Assembly (NCBI GenBank): GCA_020444505.1
Contig: JAHLKU010000022.1
Location: 1-36,314, forward strand
DNA: 36,314 bases
Direction of reading: 5' to 3'
From: Actinomycetota bacterium
Lineage (GTDB): Bacteria > Actinomycetota > Acidimicrobiia > Spongiisociales > UBA11373
In this document: piece after piece, positions 1-8,088 of the stretch
How the letters are laid out: each line of letters starts with the position of its first letter
How positions within the stretch are numbered: position 1 is the first letter of the stretch
Notes under the pieces: generated by a model
What the model was told of the DNA's origin: nothing
Databases searched by the model: none
Seen by the model: only the letters and a program-made list of their open reading frames with translations
Position numbers and translations under genes: made by a program

Positions 1-110
1 AACGGCGCCCGATCCATCCTCCTGCGGGTCTCTCGAAGCGCACGGCCCCACTCTGGCAGCCGTGGGCGCGGCATGCGCCTCCCCTCCGGCCGCACCGTCC
101 TGCAGGCAGT

Positions 111-126
111 GTTCCGTCACCGTGAC
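111..126. repeat. Right arm of 16-bp inverted repeat
   Basis: GTTCCGTCACCGTGAC is the exact reverse complement of 483-498. It lies 1 nt beyond the stop codon (130-128) of the small zinc-finger-like gene. The inner 11 bases, GTCACCGTGAC, are themselves an interrupted palindrome, so the arm could be a protein-binding site. Confidence 0.75.
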
Positions 127-127
127 G

Positions 128-487
128 CTACGGCGGGGAGGCGTCGTCCCCGAGGGCCACCGCCTCCACCTGCACCGCCAGCACCTCCCGGGCGGCGGCG
201 GCGAGGGCGTCGTAGGCGGAGGCGGCTTCGCCGGGGTCGGCCGCCAGGTCGGATGTCGTGTCGTCGAGCGCGGCCTCCAGCAGGTAGCGGGCATCGCCGA
301 GCGCCCGGAGCGCCTCGGCCCGGACGACGGCCTCGCCGGCGCCCAGGCCCCTGGCCCGTCCCGACCGCCTGGCCTCGAAGGCGCGCTGGCGGTGGCTGCG
401 CCGGCAGTACCGGCGGGGACGGCCGACGCTCCCGGTGTCGGGGATCGCTCCCCCGCACCATGCGCAGTGGCGGATGTGTTTGGTCAC
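128..487 (-). CDS. Small putative zinc-binding protein, function unknown
   Basis: The protein is about 119 aa if it starts at the GTG at 487. The N-terminus has a C-x2-C pair (CAWCG) and, some 20 residues later, a C-x3-H pair in YCRRSHRQRAFEARR, which together suggest a zinc knuckle or treble-clef-like fold. A basic RxRRYC..HRQ segment follows. Short actinobacterial proteins with this CxWCG...RPRRYC..xHRQ pattern are common but have no assigned function. The C-terminal half is an Ala/Glu-rich, probably helical region. The frame stays open upstream to 613, but that part is Pro/Arg-rich and looks non-coding. A possible -10 element (TACGGT, 502-497) sits 9 nt before the GTG. The gene is divergent from the thioredoxin gene. 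The arms of a 16-bp inverted repeat cover the start codon and end next to the stop codon. Identification as a real gene is fairly likely; the role is unknown. Confidence 0.6.
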   Translation of the reverse strand: MTKHIRHCAWCGGAIPDTGSVGRPRRYCRRSHRQRAFEARRSGRARGLGAGEAVVRAEALRALGDARYLLEAALDDTTSDLAADPGEAASAYDALAAAAREVLAVQVEAVALGDDASPP

Positions 488-498
488 GGTGACGGAAC
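483..498. repeat. Left arm of 16-bp inverted repeat, overlapping a start codon
   Basis: GTCACGGTGACGGAAC is the exact reverse complement of 111-126. It covers the GTG start (487-485) of the small gene and touches its possible -10 (502-497). A protein bound here could block transcription or translation start. The arms could instead be ends of a very small element of about 390 bp. Confidence 0.75.
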
Positions 499-606
499 CG
501 TACCGTGTGGCGGCGTCCCGTGCGAGGACCCGACGACGCGCCGGAATACGTGGCGGCCCCGCGGGGTTGAAGGCCGGGTACCGACGATCAGGAGCATCGA
601 GCCCCC

Positions 607-993
607 ATGGCAACCGTCACGCTGACAAAGGACAACTTCGAGGACACGATCACCGGCAACGACACCGTGATCGTGGACTTCTGGGCCTCGTGGTGCGGCC
701 CGTGCATGCAGTTCGCCCCGGTCTACGAGGCCGCCTCCGAGGAGCACGGCGACATCGTGTTCGGCAAGGTGGACACCGAGGACCAGGTGGAGCTCGCCCA
801 GTACTTCAACATCCGGTCCATCCCCACGCTGATGGTGTTCCGTGAGAACGTGCTGCTCTTCAACCAGCCCGGGTCGCTCCCGTCCGAGATGTTCTCCGAC
901 CTCATCGGCCAGGTGAAGGACCTCGACATGGAAGAGGTCCACGCCAAGATCGCCGAGGCCGAGGCGGCGGAGGGCCAGGGCGCCGAGTCCTGA
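607..993 (+). CDS. trxA: Thioredoxin family protein
   Basis: This 128-aa cytosolic thioredoxin has the active site WASWCGPC (about residues 26-33), the preceding VDFW strand and the cis-proline loop RSIPT (about 75-79). It should reduce protein disulfides using its CxxC pair. The residue after the second Cys is Met, not the usual Lys or Arg, as in a widespread actinobacterial subgroup. A tail of about 25 residues rich in Glu and Ala extends past the fold. The start is supported by AGGAG at 590-594, 12 nt upstream. The upstream region is shared with the divergent zinc-finger-like gene. Family assignment is firm; the symbol is by similarity only, since the chromosome may hold several thioredoxins. 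Confidence 0.93.
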   Translation: MATVTLTKDNFEDTITGNDTVIVDFWASWCGPCMQFAPVYEAASEEHGDIVFGKVDTEDQVELAQYFNIRSIPTLMVFRENVLLFNQPGSLPSEMFSDLIGQVKDLDMEEVHAKIAEAEAAEGQGAES

Positions 994-1011
994 CCTCCAC
1001 CGTCGAGCGGA

Positions 1012-1668
1012 TCAGCGGGGCGGCCTGCGGGCCGCCCCTCCCGCGTCCCTGCCCGGCTCCCGGCCGACGGCCTCCCGCAGCGCCTGCACCTCGCCGCGCA
1101 CCGCACATCCGGCCAGGTGGTCGTTGACCAGGCCCATCGCCTGCATGAAGGCGTACACCGTGGTCGGCCCCACGAAGCGCCACCCGCGCCGCTTGAGGTC
1201 GCGGCTCAGGGCTGCCGAGGCGTCCGTCACCGCCGGGACGTCCTCCGGCCGTTCCGGCGCCGGGCGCTCGGGCGGCGCCATGGGCCACACGTAGGCGGCC
1301 AGCGACCCGAACTCCTCGATCGCCTCCAGGGCGCGGGCGGCGTTGGAGATCGCCGCCTCGATCTTGCCGCGGTGCCGCACGATGCCGGCGTCGCCCAGCA
1401 GCCGCTCGACGTCCGCCGGCCCGTACGCGGCCACGACGGCCGGGTCGAATCCCCCGAAGGCCTCGCGGAACCGCTCCCGCTTGCGGAGGATGGTCAGCCA
1501 GGACAGGCCGGCCTGGAACCCCTCCAGCACCAGCTTCTCGAACAGCCGGGCGTCGCCGGTGACCGGGCGCCCCCATTCCTGGTCGTGGTACGCCCGGTAG
1601 ATCTCCGGTTCGGCGCCCCACCAGCACCGCGGCAGGCCGTCGGGGCCCGTCTCGAGGCCCCGGCTCAC
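1012..1668 (-). CDS. tag: DNA-3-methyladenine glycosylase I
   Basis: This 218-aa protein removes 3-methyladenine from alkylated DNA as the first step of base-excision repair. It matches the Tag family: RCWWG near the start (zinc-ligand Cys), the YHDQEWGRP block, [14 protein letters not shown], and the C-terminal [19 protein letters not shown] segment, with a late conserved Cys in HLAGC. It is about 30 residues longer than the E. coli enzyme because of a Gly/Arg/Pro-rich C-terminal tail. The GTG start shares a 4-nt GTGA overlap with the msrB stop, so the two genes are translationally coupled. This pairs alkylation repair with methionine sulfoxide repair. A second, unrelated alkyladenine glycosylase (Mpg type) is encoded near 21.4 kb. 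Confidence 0.93.
   Translation of the reverse strand: MSRGLETGPDGLPRCWWGAEPEIYRAYHDQEWGRPVTGDARLFEKLVLEGFQAGLSWLTILRKRERFREAFGGFDPAVVAAYGPADVERLLGDAGIVRHRGKIEAAISNAARALEAIEEFGSLAAYVWPMAPPERPAPERPEDVPAVTDASAALSRDLKRRGWRFVGPTTVYAFMQAMGLVNDHLAGCAVRGEVQALREAVGREPGRDAGGAARRPPR
1017..1038. terminator. GC-rich hairpin at the trxA/tag convergence
   Basis: A perfect 9-bp stem (GGGGCGGCC / GGCCGCCCC) with a 4-nt loop lies 23 nt past the thioredoxin stop and inside the last codons of tag. There is no T-run. It may act as a terminator for one or both convergent transcripts, but it may only reflect the Arg/Pro-rich codons of the tag tail. Confidence 0.4.
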
Positions 1669-2063
1669 TCCCCGTCCCGGTCGAGGTCCAGCGACACCGA
1701 GTTGATGCAGTAGCGCATGCCGGTGGGCTGAGGGCCGTCGGGGAACAGGTGCCCGAGGTGCCCGCCGCAGGTGGCGCACACCACCTCGGTCCGCACCATG
1801 CCGTGGCTGCGGTCCTCCCGCTCCTCCACGACGCCGTCTGCGACCGGCTCGTAGAAGGACGGCCAGCCGCTGCCGCTGTCGTACTTGGTGTCGGAACGGA
1901 ACAGCGCGGTCCCGCACCCGGCGCAGCGATAGGTGCCGTCGGCTTTCACGTCCCAGTAGGCGCCGGTGAACGGGCGCTCGGTGGAGGCCTTGCGCAGCAC
2001 CTGGAACTGCTCGGGTGACAGCTTCGCCTGCCACTCGGACTCGGTCGTGGGAAGGTCGCTCAT
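1665..2063 (-). CDS. msrB: Peptide-methionine (R)-S-oxide reductase
   Basis: This 132-aa MsrB reduces the R-sulfoxide of methionine in proteins, using thioredoxin as electron donor. It shows two zinc CxxC pairs (CAGC about residues 47-50 and CATC about 95-98), the [11 protein letters not shown] block, and the catalytic end [11 protein letters not shown] with the active-site Cys in CINS. The ATG start at 2063 has AGGAGC about 7 nt upstream and a possible -10 TACCGT at 2093-2088, giving a short leader. It overlaps tag by 4 nt. The 145-nt gap to glgB suggests the msrB-tag pair has its own promoter. Confidence 0.96.
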   Translation of the reverse strand: MSDLPTTESEWQAKLSPEQFQVLRKASTERPFTGAYWDVKADGTYRCAGCGTALFRSDTKYDSGSGWPSFYEPVADGVVEEREDRSHGMVRTEVVCATCGGHLGHLFPDGPQPTGMRYCINSVSLDLDRDGE

Positions 2064-2153
2064 GTCGTGCTCCTGGGTCGGCCCGTCACGGTAGCCGGGG
2101 CTCGCCACCAACAACTCCCCCGCCGGCGGTTTGGTTCCCTCCGTTCGCGACCC

Positions 2154-2168
2154 TCGACCAGCGGTCGA
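2154..2168. terminator. Possible terminator hairpin after glgB
   Basis: TCGACCAGCGGTCGA forms a 6-bp stem with a 3-nt loop, 40 nt past the glgB stop and ahead of the msrB promoter region. There is no T-run, so support is weak. The rest of the 145-nt glgB-msrB gap shows nothing else clear. Confidence 0.3.
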
Positions 2169-2208
2169 AGGTATGGCCGCACCCCTCCACCTGCGATCGC
2201 ACCGCGGC

Positions 2209-4086
2209 TCAGGATGGCTTCGACCTCTGCTCGACGGGTCCCACCGCCACCACCGAGAACGGGGCCAGGTCGAGCACCAGCGAGTGGGGGAACCCGTGTG
2301 CCGGGCGGTCGTCCGCCGCCAGGGCCCCCTGGGTGCGCCCCCCGCCGTCGTAGCGGGCATCGTCGCTGTTGAGGAGCGTCTTCCACCGCCCCCCTGCCGG
2401 CACCCCCGCCCGGTAGCGGCGGCGGCGCGTGCCGGACAGGTTGGCCACCACCAGCACCGGCCTGGTGCCGTCGGGGTCCCAGCGCAGGTACGACAGCACG
2501 CTCCTGGCACGGTCCTCGGGGTCCACCCACTGGAACCCTCCGGGGTCGAAGTCGCGCCGGTGCAGCGCGGGCTCTGCGGCCGTCACCCGGTTCAGGTCGC
2601 GCACCCACCGCTGCATCCCGCGATGCGGCGCCCAGCGCAGCAGGCCCCATTCCAGTTCGCCGTCGTGGTCCCACTCCCGCCACTGGGCGAACTCGCCGCC
2701 CATGAACAGCGTGGTCTTGCCGGGCATGGTCCACATGTACCCGTAGAGGAGGCGGAGGTTCGCCATCCGCTGGGCGTCGGTGGCGCCGCGCATCTTGCCG
2801 GCCAGCGACGCCTTCATGTGCACCACCTCGTCGTGCGACAGCGCCAGCATGAAGCGCTCCGAGAAGGCGTACATCATGCGGAAGGTGAGCTCGTGGTGGT
2901 GGGCGCCCCGGTGGGCGGGATCCCGGCGGAAGAACTCCAGGGTGTCGTGCATCCACCCCATGTCCCACTTGAGCCCGAAGCCGATGCCCCCCAGGTACGT
3001 GGAGCCGGTCACCCCCGGCCAGGCGCTCGATTCCTCGGCGATCGTGAGCACTCCGGGGAAGCGCCCGGCCACCATGTCGTTCACCGCGCGCAGGAAGGCG
3101 TAGGCCCCGAGGTTCTCCCTGCCCCCGTGGGCGTTGGGCAGCCATTGGCCGGGCCCTCGCGAGAAGTCGAGGTACAGCATCGAGGCGACGGCGTCCACCC
3201 GCAGGCCGTCGGCATGGAACATCTCCAGCCAGTAGCGGGCGTTCGACAGCAGGAACGACCGCACCTCGGGGCGGTCGTAGTCGAACACCCACGACGACCA
3301 GTCCGGGTGGAACCCGCGGCGCCGGTCCCGGTGCTCGTACAGGGCGTACCCGTCGAAGCGACCCAGGCCCCACCGGTCGGTGGCGAAGTGCGACGGGACC
3401 CAGTCGAAGATCACGCCGATGCCGGCGCGGTGCAGCGTGTCCACGAACGCCATCAGATCCTGCGGCGTCCCGTAGCGGGCGGTGGGTGCGAAGAACCCGG
3501 CCCCCTGGTACCCCCACGACCCGTAGAACGGGTGCTCGGCGACCGGCAGCACCTCGACGTGGGTGAAGCCCATGCCGGTGCAGTACTCGGCCAGGCGCCG
3601 CCCCGTCTCCCGGTAGCCGAGGAACCCGCCGTCGGGCCCCCTCCGCCACGACCCGAGGTGGGCCTCGTACACGCTGATGGGCCGGTCGAGCGCCTGCAGG
3701 CGCTTGCGGCTCCGCATCCAGCGCCCGTCCCTCCACCGGAAGTCGAGGTCCCACAGCACCGAGTCGGGGCCGTCCGGCGCCGCCCTGCGGATCGCACACG
3801 GGTCGGCCTTCACGGTCGTGGCGCCCAGCGACGACGTCACCAGGAACCGGTACGTCTGGCCGTGCTCCGCAGCCGCCACCCGGCCCCGCCAGATGCCGTC
3901 CTGCGACCGGCGCAGCGCCGCAGAGCCGAAGTCGCCCTCCACCCGCACCGCGGCGGCGCGCGGCGCCCACACCGCGAAGCGGTAGCCGCCGTCGGGGTGG
4001 GGGTGGGCGCCCAGGTGGTCGTGGAGGAGGTCGTGCGTGCCTGCGGCAAACGCCTCACGGTCGCGGGGGCCGAACCGGGCGCTCAT
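2209..4086 (-). CDS. glgB: 1,4-alpha-glucan branching enzyme
   Basis: This 625-aa GH13 enzyme cuts alpha-1,4 glucan chains and re-attaches them as alpha-1,6 branches during glycogen synthesis in the cytoplasm. An N-terminal CBM48-like beta domain (about residues 25-115) precedes the barrel. The catalytic residues are visible: nucleophile D298 in GLRVDAV, acid/base E351 in TIAEESS, and D419 in LSHDEVVH. The YEAHLGSW and FYGSWGYQ motifs are typical of GlgB. It is shorter than the E. coli enzyme (728 aa) because it lacks the extra N-terminal N1 domain. The ATG at 4086 shares an ATGA overlap with the upstream amylase stop, so the two are coupled. No other glycogen genes (glgA, glgC, glgP, glgE) are in the window. 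Confidence 0.97.
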   Translation of the reverse strand: MSARFGPRDREAFAAGTHDLLHDHLGAHPHPDGGYRFAVWAPRAAAVRVEGDFGSAALRRSQDGIWRGRVAAAEHGQTYRFLVTSSLGATTVKADPCAIRRAAPDGPDSVLWDLDFRWRDGRWMRSRKRLQALDRPISVYEAHLGSWRRGPDGGFLGYRETGRRLAEYCTGMGFTHVEVLPVAEHPFYGSWGYQGAGFFAPTARYGTPQDLMAFVDTLHRAGIGVIFDWVPSHFATDRWGLGRFDGYALYEHRDRRRGFHPDWSSWVFDYDRPEVRSFLLSNARYWLEMFHADGLRVDAVASMLYLDFSRGPGQWLPNAHGGRENLGAYAFLRAVNDMVAGRFPGVLTIAEESSAWPGVTGSTYLGGIGFGLKWDMGWMHDTLEFFRRDPAHRGAHHHELTFRMMYAFSERFMLALSHDEVVHMKASLAGKMRGATDAQRMANLRLLYGYMWTMPGKTTLFMGGEFAQWREWDHDGELEWGLLRWAPHRGMQRWVRDLNRVTAAEPALHRRDFDPGGFQWVDPEDRARSVLSYLRWDPDGTRPVLVVANLSGTRRRRYRAGVPAGGRWKTLLNSDDARYDGGGRTQGALAADDRPAHGFPHSLVLDLAPFSVVAVGPVEQRSKPS

Positions 4087-5504
4087 GCCAGCCTCCACAC
4101 CGCCGCCGACCGGCCGGGCAGGGTCACGGTGCCGCCAACGGCGGTGCCGGCCCCCCACAACCGCTCCCCCACTCCCCCGACGTCCAGCGACGCCTCGGCG
4201 GCGCCGGCGTTGGCCGCCACCAGCACGCCGTCCCGGCCGCCCCGGGCGAAGGCGTACGCCGACCCGTCGGCGGCCACGGTGCGGTAGGCCCCGGTGCGCA
4301 GCGACGGCTCGGCGTGCCGCAGCGCGATCAGGCTGCGGTGGGCGTCGAGCACCCCGTCGTGCCGGCGGCCGGGATCGTCCCAGGGGAAGCCCCCCCGGCA
4401 GAAGGGGTCGTGCGCGCCCGTCATCCCGACCTCGTCGCCGTAGTACACCGAGGGGGCGCCGGGGAACGTGAACAGCAGCGCCAGGGCCAGGGTCTCGGCG
4501 GCATCGTCCTCGCCCAGCATGCTGCGGAACCGGGGGGTGTCGTGGGAGCCCAGCAGGTTGAGGTTGGCGAGGTGGGCCTCCCAGGGGTATCGCCCGAGGT
4601 GGGTCTCGACGGCCTCGGCGTACCCGGCGGCGTCCAGCGGGGGCGTCAGCGTCAGGTTCACCGGCTCACAGATCTCCTCGTCCAGGGTGTCCCGGCCGGC
4701 GAAGCGGAGGATCGCCTCGGTCATGCGGTAGTTCATGGTGCCGTCGAAGCGGCTGCCGTCCGACACCCACGCAGCGGCGTCGTCCCAGATCTCGCCGACC
4801 AGGTAGGCGTCGGGGTCCACCGCCCGCACCCGGCGCCGCATCTCCTCCCAGAAGCCCTCGGTGGCGATCTCCTCCGGCACGTCGAGCCGCCACCCGGCGG
4901 CGCCCCGCGCCACCCAGTGCTCGGCAACGGTCATCAGGTACTCCCGCACCTCGGGGTTCTCGGTGTTCAGCTTGGGCAGGGCGTGGTCGTTCCACCAGGC
5001 GGAGTAGTTGGGCTCCACCCCGTCCTGGTAGGCGTTCACCGGGAACGCACGGACCGTGAACCAATCCACCCAGGCCGACTCGGCGCCGTTCTCGAGCAGG
5101 TCGTTGAAGTAGTAGAAGCCCCTGCTGGCGTGGTTGAACACGCCGTCGAGCACCACCCGGATGCCCCGCTCCCTGCAGGCGCCGATCAACTCGTCGAACG
5201 CGGCGTCGCCGCCCAGCATCGGATCCACCGAGAAGTAGTCGTGGGTGTGGTAGCGGTGGTTGCTGGCCGACGTGAAGATCGGGTTCAGGTAGATGGCGTT
5301 GGCCCCGAGGCCGGCGATCCAGTCGAGGCGCTCGACGACGCCCAGCAGGTCGCCGCCCTTGTAGGCGTGGCGGGTGGGCGGGGCGTCCCAGGCCTGCAGG
5401 TTGCCCGGCTTGGCCACCCTGGCGCTCCTGGCGAAGCGGTCGGGGAAGACCTGATAGAAGACGGCGTCGGCCACCCAGGCGGGGCGGCGGGCGGGGTCGG
5501 GCAT
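4083..5504 (-). CDS. GH13 alpha-amylase family enzyme (cyclomaltodextrinase/neopullulanase-like)
   Basis: This 473-aa protein has a GH13 barrel starting at once (YQVFPDRF, about residues 17-24). Catalytic residues are nucleophile D208 in GWRLDVP, acid/base E238 in LVGEIWD, and D322 in LGSHDTPR, with DGVFNH at about 120-125. LNPIFTSASNHRYHTHDY matches maltogenic amylases and cyclomaltodextrinases that act on short maltodextrins. It has no signal peptide, so it is probably cytosolic, and it lacks the N-terminal dimer domain of classical neopullulanases. The ATG at 5504 is preferred over one at 5540 because GGAGG lies at 5520-5516 and a possible -10 TACGAT (5544-5539) would make 5540 unlikely. 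It is coupled to glgB, which suggests joint glucan remodelling. Exact substrate is not determinable. Confidence 0.9.
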   Translation of the reverse strand: MPDPARRPAWVADAVFYQVFPDRFARSARVAKPGNLQAWDAPPTRHAYKGGDLLGVVERLDWIAGLGANAIYLNPIFTSASNHRYHTHDYFSVDPMLGGDAAFDELIGACRERGIRVVLDGVFNHASRGFYYFNDLLENGAESAWVDWFTVRAFPVNAYQDGVEPNYSAWWNDHALPKLNTENPEVREYLMTVAEHWVARGAAGWRLDVPEEIATEGFWEEMRRRVRAVDPDAYLVGEIWDDAAAWVSDGSRFDGTMNYRMTEAILRFAGRDTLDEEICEPVNLTLTPPLDAAGYAEAVETHLGRYPWEAHLANLNLLGSHDTPRFRSMLGEDDAAETLALALLFTFPGAPSVYYGDEVGMTGAHDPFCRGGFPWDDPGRRHDGVLDAHRSLIALRHAEPSLRTGAYRTVAADGSAYAFARGGRDGVLVAANAGAAEASLDVGGVGERLWGAGTAVGGTVTLPGRSAAVWRLA

Positions 5505-5574
5505 GGGCTCGGGGTCCTCCCGGTGGGGAACGGCTGCCATCGTAGAGCGCGAACTCGCGCCCTACGAAGGCCGG

Positions 5575-5591
5575 CGGCTGCACCGCAGCCG
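5575..5591. promoter_or_regulatory. Perfect hairpin/palindrome between divergent genes
   Basis: CGGCTGCACCGCAGCCG has a 7-bp stem and 3-nt loop. It lies in the 128-nt region between the amylase gene and the plus-strand membrane protein gene, just upstream of the possible amylase -10. It could be an operator or a leader structure; no known motif is recognised. Confidence 0.3.
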
Positions 5592-5632
5592 TCTTCGGAG
5601 CAGAATCGGGACAGCGCTGCAGGGGAGGTTCG

Positions 5633-6223
5633 ATGGAACAGCGCCCGTCATCCGCACTCAAGGTCGTGGTCGGCGTGCTCGCCGTGCTGCTCGTCCTGGC
5701 CATCGGCGTGCCACTGGCCCTCAACGTGCTCAACACCGACTACTCGCGATCGCCCATCTCGCTGTCCGACTTCGACGCCGGCGTCCGCGTGGTCCTGGAA
5801 CCCGGCGACGAGTTCGACGTCGGGTTGATGGGGCACCCCGATCACCCCTCTGCCGCCTGGGACATCACCGCCCTCGACGCGTCGGTGGTCGAGATCAGGG
5901 GCTCCCGCCATGAACCCTCCGGCACGGGAGTCCCGGAGGACGACGATCTGGCCATGATCGGGGCCGATCGGCAGACGTGGTACGCGACCGTGCGCGAGGG
6001 GCCTCCCGATGTCGAGGAGCCGGGAGAGCCGGGCGGCGGCATCTGGTTCGTGTCCCTGTCCGGGTTCGATCTCGCCGGCGCCGGGTACGGCGACTCGGCG
6101 GTGCGTCTCGAGATCGAGGCAGCCGGTGAGACGGCGGCCTTCGAGTTCGAGGTCTCCGTCGTCGCCGACGCGTGCCGGTACTTCGGGGAGCCCAACACCA
6201 TGGTCCCCCACCGCTGTGGTTGA
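5633..6223 (+). CDS. Membrane-anchored extracytoplasmic protein, function unknown
   Basis: This 196-aa protein has a single hydrophobic segment (about residues 9-31) after a short basic start, predicting an uncleaved signal anchor with an outward C-terminal domain. That domain is rich in acidic residues and beta-type patterns: VVLEPGDEFDV, a HPDHPSAAWDI loop, then WFVSLSGFDL and EFEVSVV. The PGDEF...HPxxxSAAW...FEFEVSV order faintly resembles the chagasin-type (I42) protease-inhibitor fold, but the diagnostic loops are not conserved enough to claim it. Two Cys near the C-terminus (ACRYF, HRCG) could form a disulfide. GGGAGG at 5623-5628 supports the ATG. It is convergent with the YibE/F gene. 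Confidence 0.75.
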   Translation: MEQRPSSALKVVVGVLAVLLVLAIGVPLALNVLNTDYSRSPISLSDFDAGVRVVLEPGDEFDVGLMGHPDHPSAAWDITALDASVVEIRGSRHEPSGTGVPEDDDLAMIGADRQTWYATVREGPPDVEEPGEPGGGIWFVSLSGFDLAGAGYGDSAVRLEIEAAGETAAFEFEVSVVADACRYFGEPNTMVPHRCG

Positions 6224-6236
6224 CCCCGCCGGGGTC
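6222..6236. terminator. Possible bidirectional terminator hairpin
   Basis: GACCCCGCCGGGGTC can form a 6-bp stem with a 3-nt loop in the 23-nt gap between two convergent genes. It starts inside the stop codon of the plus-strand gene and is followed by more G/C. There is no T-run. Confidence 0.35.
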
Positions 6237-6246
6237 GGCCGGGCCG

Positions 6247-7455
6247 TCAGTGCCGATGGAGCTCGTCGGGATGGATGTCGGCCGCCGAGACCGCTGCGAG
6301 CCACGACGTGGCGGGCACCGCCGCCACCAGGCCGATGCTCCCCAGCAGCGTCCGCAGCACCTCGGTGGCCACCACCTCGGTGTTCATCACCGTGCCGAGC
6401 GACTGGTTGCTCAACACGAAGAACAGCAGCAGCGGCATGGCGGCGCCGGCATACGCCAGGAGGAGGGTGTTGACCATCGAGGCGATGTGGTCGCGTCCCA
6501 CCCGGAGGCTGCGGACGAACAACTCGCGCCACCCGAGTTCGGGAGCCGCGAGCTTCAACTCCCACACGGCCGACGCCTGCGTCACCGACACGTCGTCGAG
6601 GGCGCCCATGCTCCCCAGCACCACCCCGGCCAGGATCAGGCCCCCCACGTCGATCTCCCCGGCGAGCGTCAGGATGAACGACTCCTCGGCGGCGAACCCG
6701 GAGAGCCGGGCGGCCGCCAGCGCCACCCAGGACAACAGGAGGGTCAGTGCCAACGCCGCCAGCGTCCCGAGCAGCGCCACCGTGGTCATACGGTTGAACC
6801 CGTGCGCGACGTACAGGGCCACGTACGCGATCGCCGACGCCCCCACCAGCGCGACGAGCACCGGTGATCTGCCGTCGATGATCGCCGGGACGATGAACAG
6901 CAGCAGGATCACCACGGAGGCCGCCAGGCCGACCAGCGCCGCCAGGCCGCGCCACCGGCCGAGGCCGATCACCACCAGGACGAAGAGCACGGTCACCCAC
7001 AGCAGCACGCCGCGGCGCTGCCGGTCGTAGTACCGGTACTGGTACTCCTCGGACACGTTGGGGTCGTAGTCCATGACGACGCGCTCCCCCACCGCGAACC
7101 GCGGCGTCGTGTCGCCGATGGTGTACTCCTGCACCACGAGGCGCCCCACGTCGGGCCCCTGGGTGAGCCGGAAGGTCGCGGTGGCGCAGGAGATGGTCGG
7201 GTCGTCCGGCGCATAGGAGCACGCGCCCTCGTCGACGGCGTCCACCACCGCCTCGAACACCTGGGACGCCACACCGATCTCGGAGAGGCTGGGCCGCTCG
7301 CCGCTCGTGGGGCGCAGCAGGATGATGCCGGCGATGGTGAGCACGGCGAGGACGGCGGAGACCACCGCCGGCACCATGCGCAGCAGCGTCTTCCTCTCCG
7401 GTTCGAGGAAGCGCTCGAAGTCCCGGCTGGGCCGCTCGGGGAGGTCGCCGTCCAC
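6247..7455 (-). CDS. YibE/F family integral membrane protein
   Basis: This 402-aa protein belongs to the YibE/F family, whose function is unsettled (members are suggested to be transporters). One transmembrane segment (about residues 27-47) is followed by an extracytoplasmic domain of about 90 residues, then roughly seven membrane helices. Family hallmarks are GSMGALDDVSVTQASAVWEL and GRDHIASMVNTLLLAYAGAAMPLLL. The GTG start at 7455 is supported by a TAGCCT -10 element six nt upstream (7467-7462), implying a leaderless mRNA. The downstream neighbour is convergent. Confidence 0.92.
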   Translation of the reverse strand: MDGDLPERPSRDFERFLEPERKTLLRMVPAVVSAVLAVLTIAGIILLRPTSGERPSLSEIGVASQVFEAVVDAVDEGACSYAPDDPTISCATATFRLTQGPDVGRLVVQEYTIGDTTPRFAVGERVVMDYDPNVSEEYQYRYYDRQRRGVLLWVTVLFVLVVIGLGRWRGLAALVGLAASVVILLLFIVPAIIDGRSPVLVALVGASAIAYVALYVAHGFNRMTTVALLGTLAALALTLLLSWVALAAARLSGFAAEESFILTLAGEIDVGGLILAGVVLGSMGALDDVSVTQASAVWELKLAAPELGWRELFVRSLRVGRDHIASMVNTLLLAYAGAAMPLLLFFVLSNQSLGTVMNTEVVATEVLRTLLGSIGLVAAVPATSWLAAVSAADIHPDELHRH

Positions 7456-7461
7456 GCGCGC

Positions 7462-7467
7462 AGGCTA
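7462..7467 (-). promoter_or_regulatory. -10 element, leaderless YibE/F gene
   Basis: TAGCCT on the minus strand, followed by 6 nt and the GTG start at 7455. Transcription would begin at or next to the start codon. Confidence 0.6.
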
Positions 7468-7506
7468 CCCCGGCCGCTCATGGGCACCGCGTGTTTCGGC
7501 GTGCCC

Positions 7507-8040
7507 CTACACCCGCCCGCCGGTCCGCCAGTACACCCCGTCCTCCCGGGTGAGCAGCCCCTCGTCGACCAGGTAGCGGCGGAGCGACGTGTAGTCGGGG
7601 TGGAACGCCTCCAGGGTGAGGTTCACCTCGCGCTCGCGGTAGCGCAGACCCGGCTCGAACTCCATGGCGAGCCGCTCCAGCACCAGCCGGCGCTTGCCGC
7701 GGGCCGAGGGGATCGACGTCAGCCTGGTCCCGGCGAAGAACCGCGACAGCACCGCCGCCTCCTCGTCGGTCCACGGGCCCTCCAGGAAGGCCGGGTCGAC
7801 CATCCCGGCCTGCGGCAACGCGGTGGCGATGGCCCGCAGCGCCTCGCGGTCGAGGCGCAGGTCGGCGGAGAGCAGCCCCGCTTCGCGCAGCGCGCCCACC
7901 GCCTTCAGGACCTTTCGGGGGTGCTCCCCCAGGTCGGCGGCGAGCGCCTCCACGTCGACCGGGCCCACGGCCGCCCGTCCCAGCACGGCCAGGCGGACCG
8001 GGTCGAGGGCCACGCGGAGGAAGGCGGATGGGGGCAGCAC
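7507..8040 (-). CDS. Winged-helix DUF2087 domain protein
   Basis: This 177-aa protein has an N-terminal helix-turn-helix region of ArsR-like pattern (LDPVRLAVLGRAAVGPVDVEALAADLG, discontinuous core about residues 12-38), with recognition-helix candidates near RKVLKAVGALREAGLL. The C-terminal part is a DUF2087 domain: FFAGTRLTSIPS, KRRLVLERLAMEFEPG, REREVNLTLEAFHPD and LRRYLVDEGLLTRE. The combination suggests a transcription regulator; what it senses and binds is unknown. The GTG start at 8040 is supported by TAGCCT 7 nt upstream and no ribosome-binding site, so the mRNA is probably leaderless. It precedes the YibE/F gene on the same strand but that gene has its own promoter signal. Confidence 0.88.
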   Translation of the reverse strand: MLPPSAFLRVALDPVRLAVLGRAAVGPVDVEALAADLGEHPRKVLKAVGALREAGLLSADLRLDREALRAIATALPQAGMVDPAFLEGPWTDEEAAVLSRFFAGTRLTSIPSARGKRRLVLERLAMEFEPGLRYREREVNLTLEAFHPDYTSLRRYLVDEGLLTREDGVYWRTGGRV

Positions 8041-8047
8041 GGGGGCC

Positions 8048-8053
8048 AGGCTA
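8048..8053 (-). promoter_or_regulatory. -10 element, leaderless DUF2087 gene
   Basis: TAGCCT on the minus strand, 7 nt before the GTG start at 8040. Confidence 0.6.
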
Positions 8054-8088
8054 CCCGGGACCCGCCGCCGGCAACCCGGCGCCGCGGC

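Noticed and set aside
484-613. Upstream extension of the small zinc-finger-like ORF to an ATG at 613
   Set aside because: The extra 42 residues are Pro/Arg-rich, overlap the thioredoxin start region, and lie upstream of the likely -10 element.
2131-4287. 718-codon open frame on the plus strand
   Set aside because: It is antisense to glgB and has shadow composition; glgB has full catalytic motifs.
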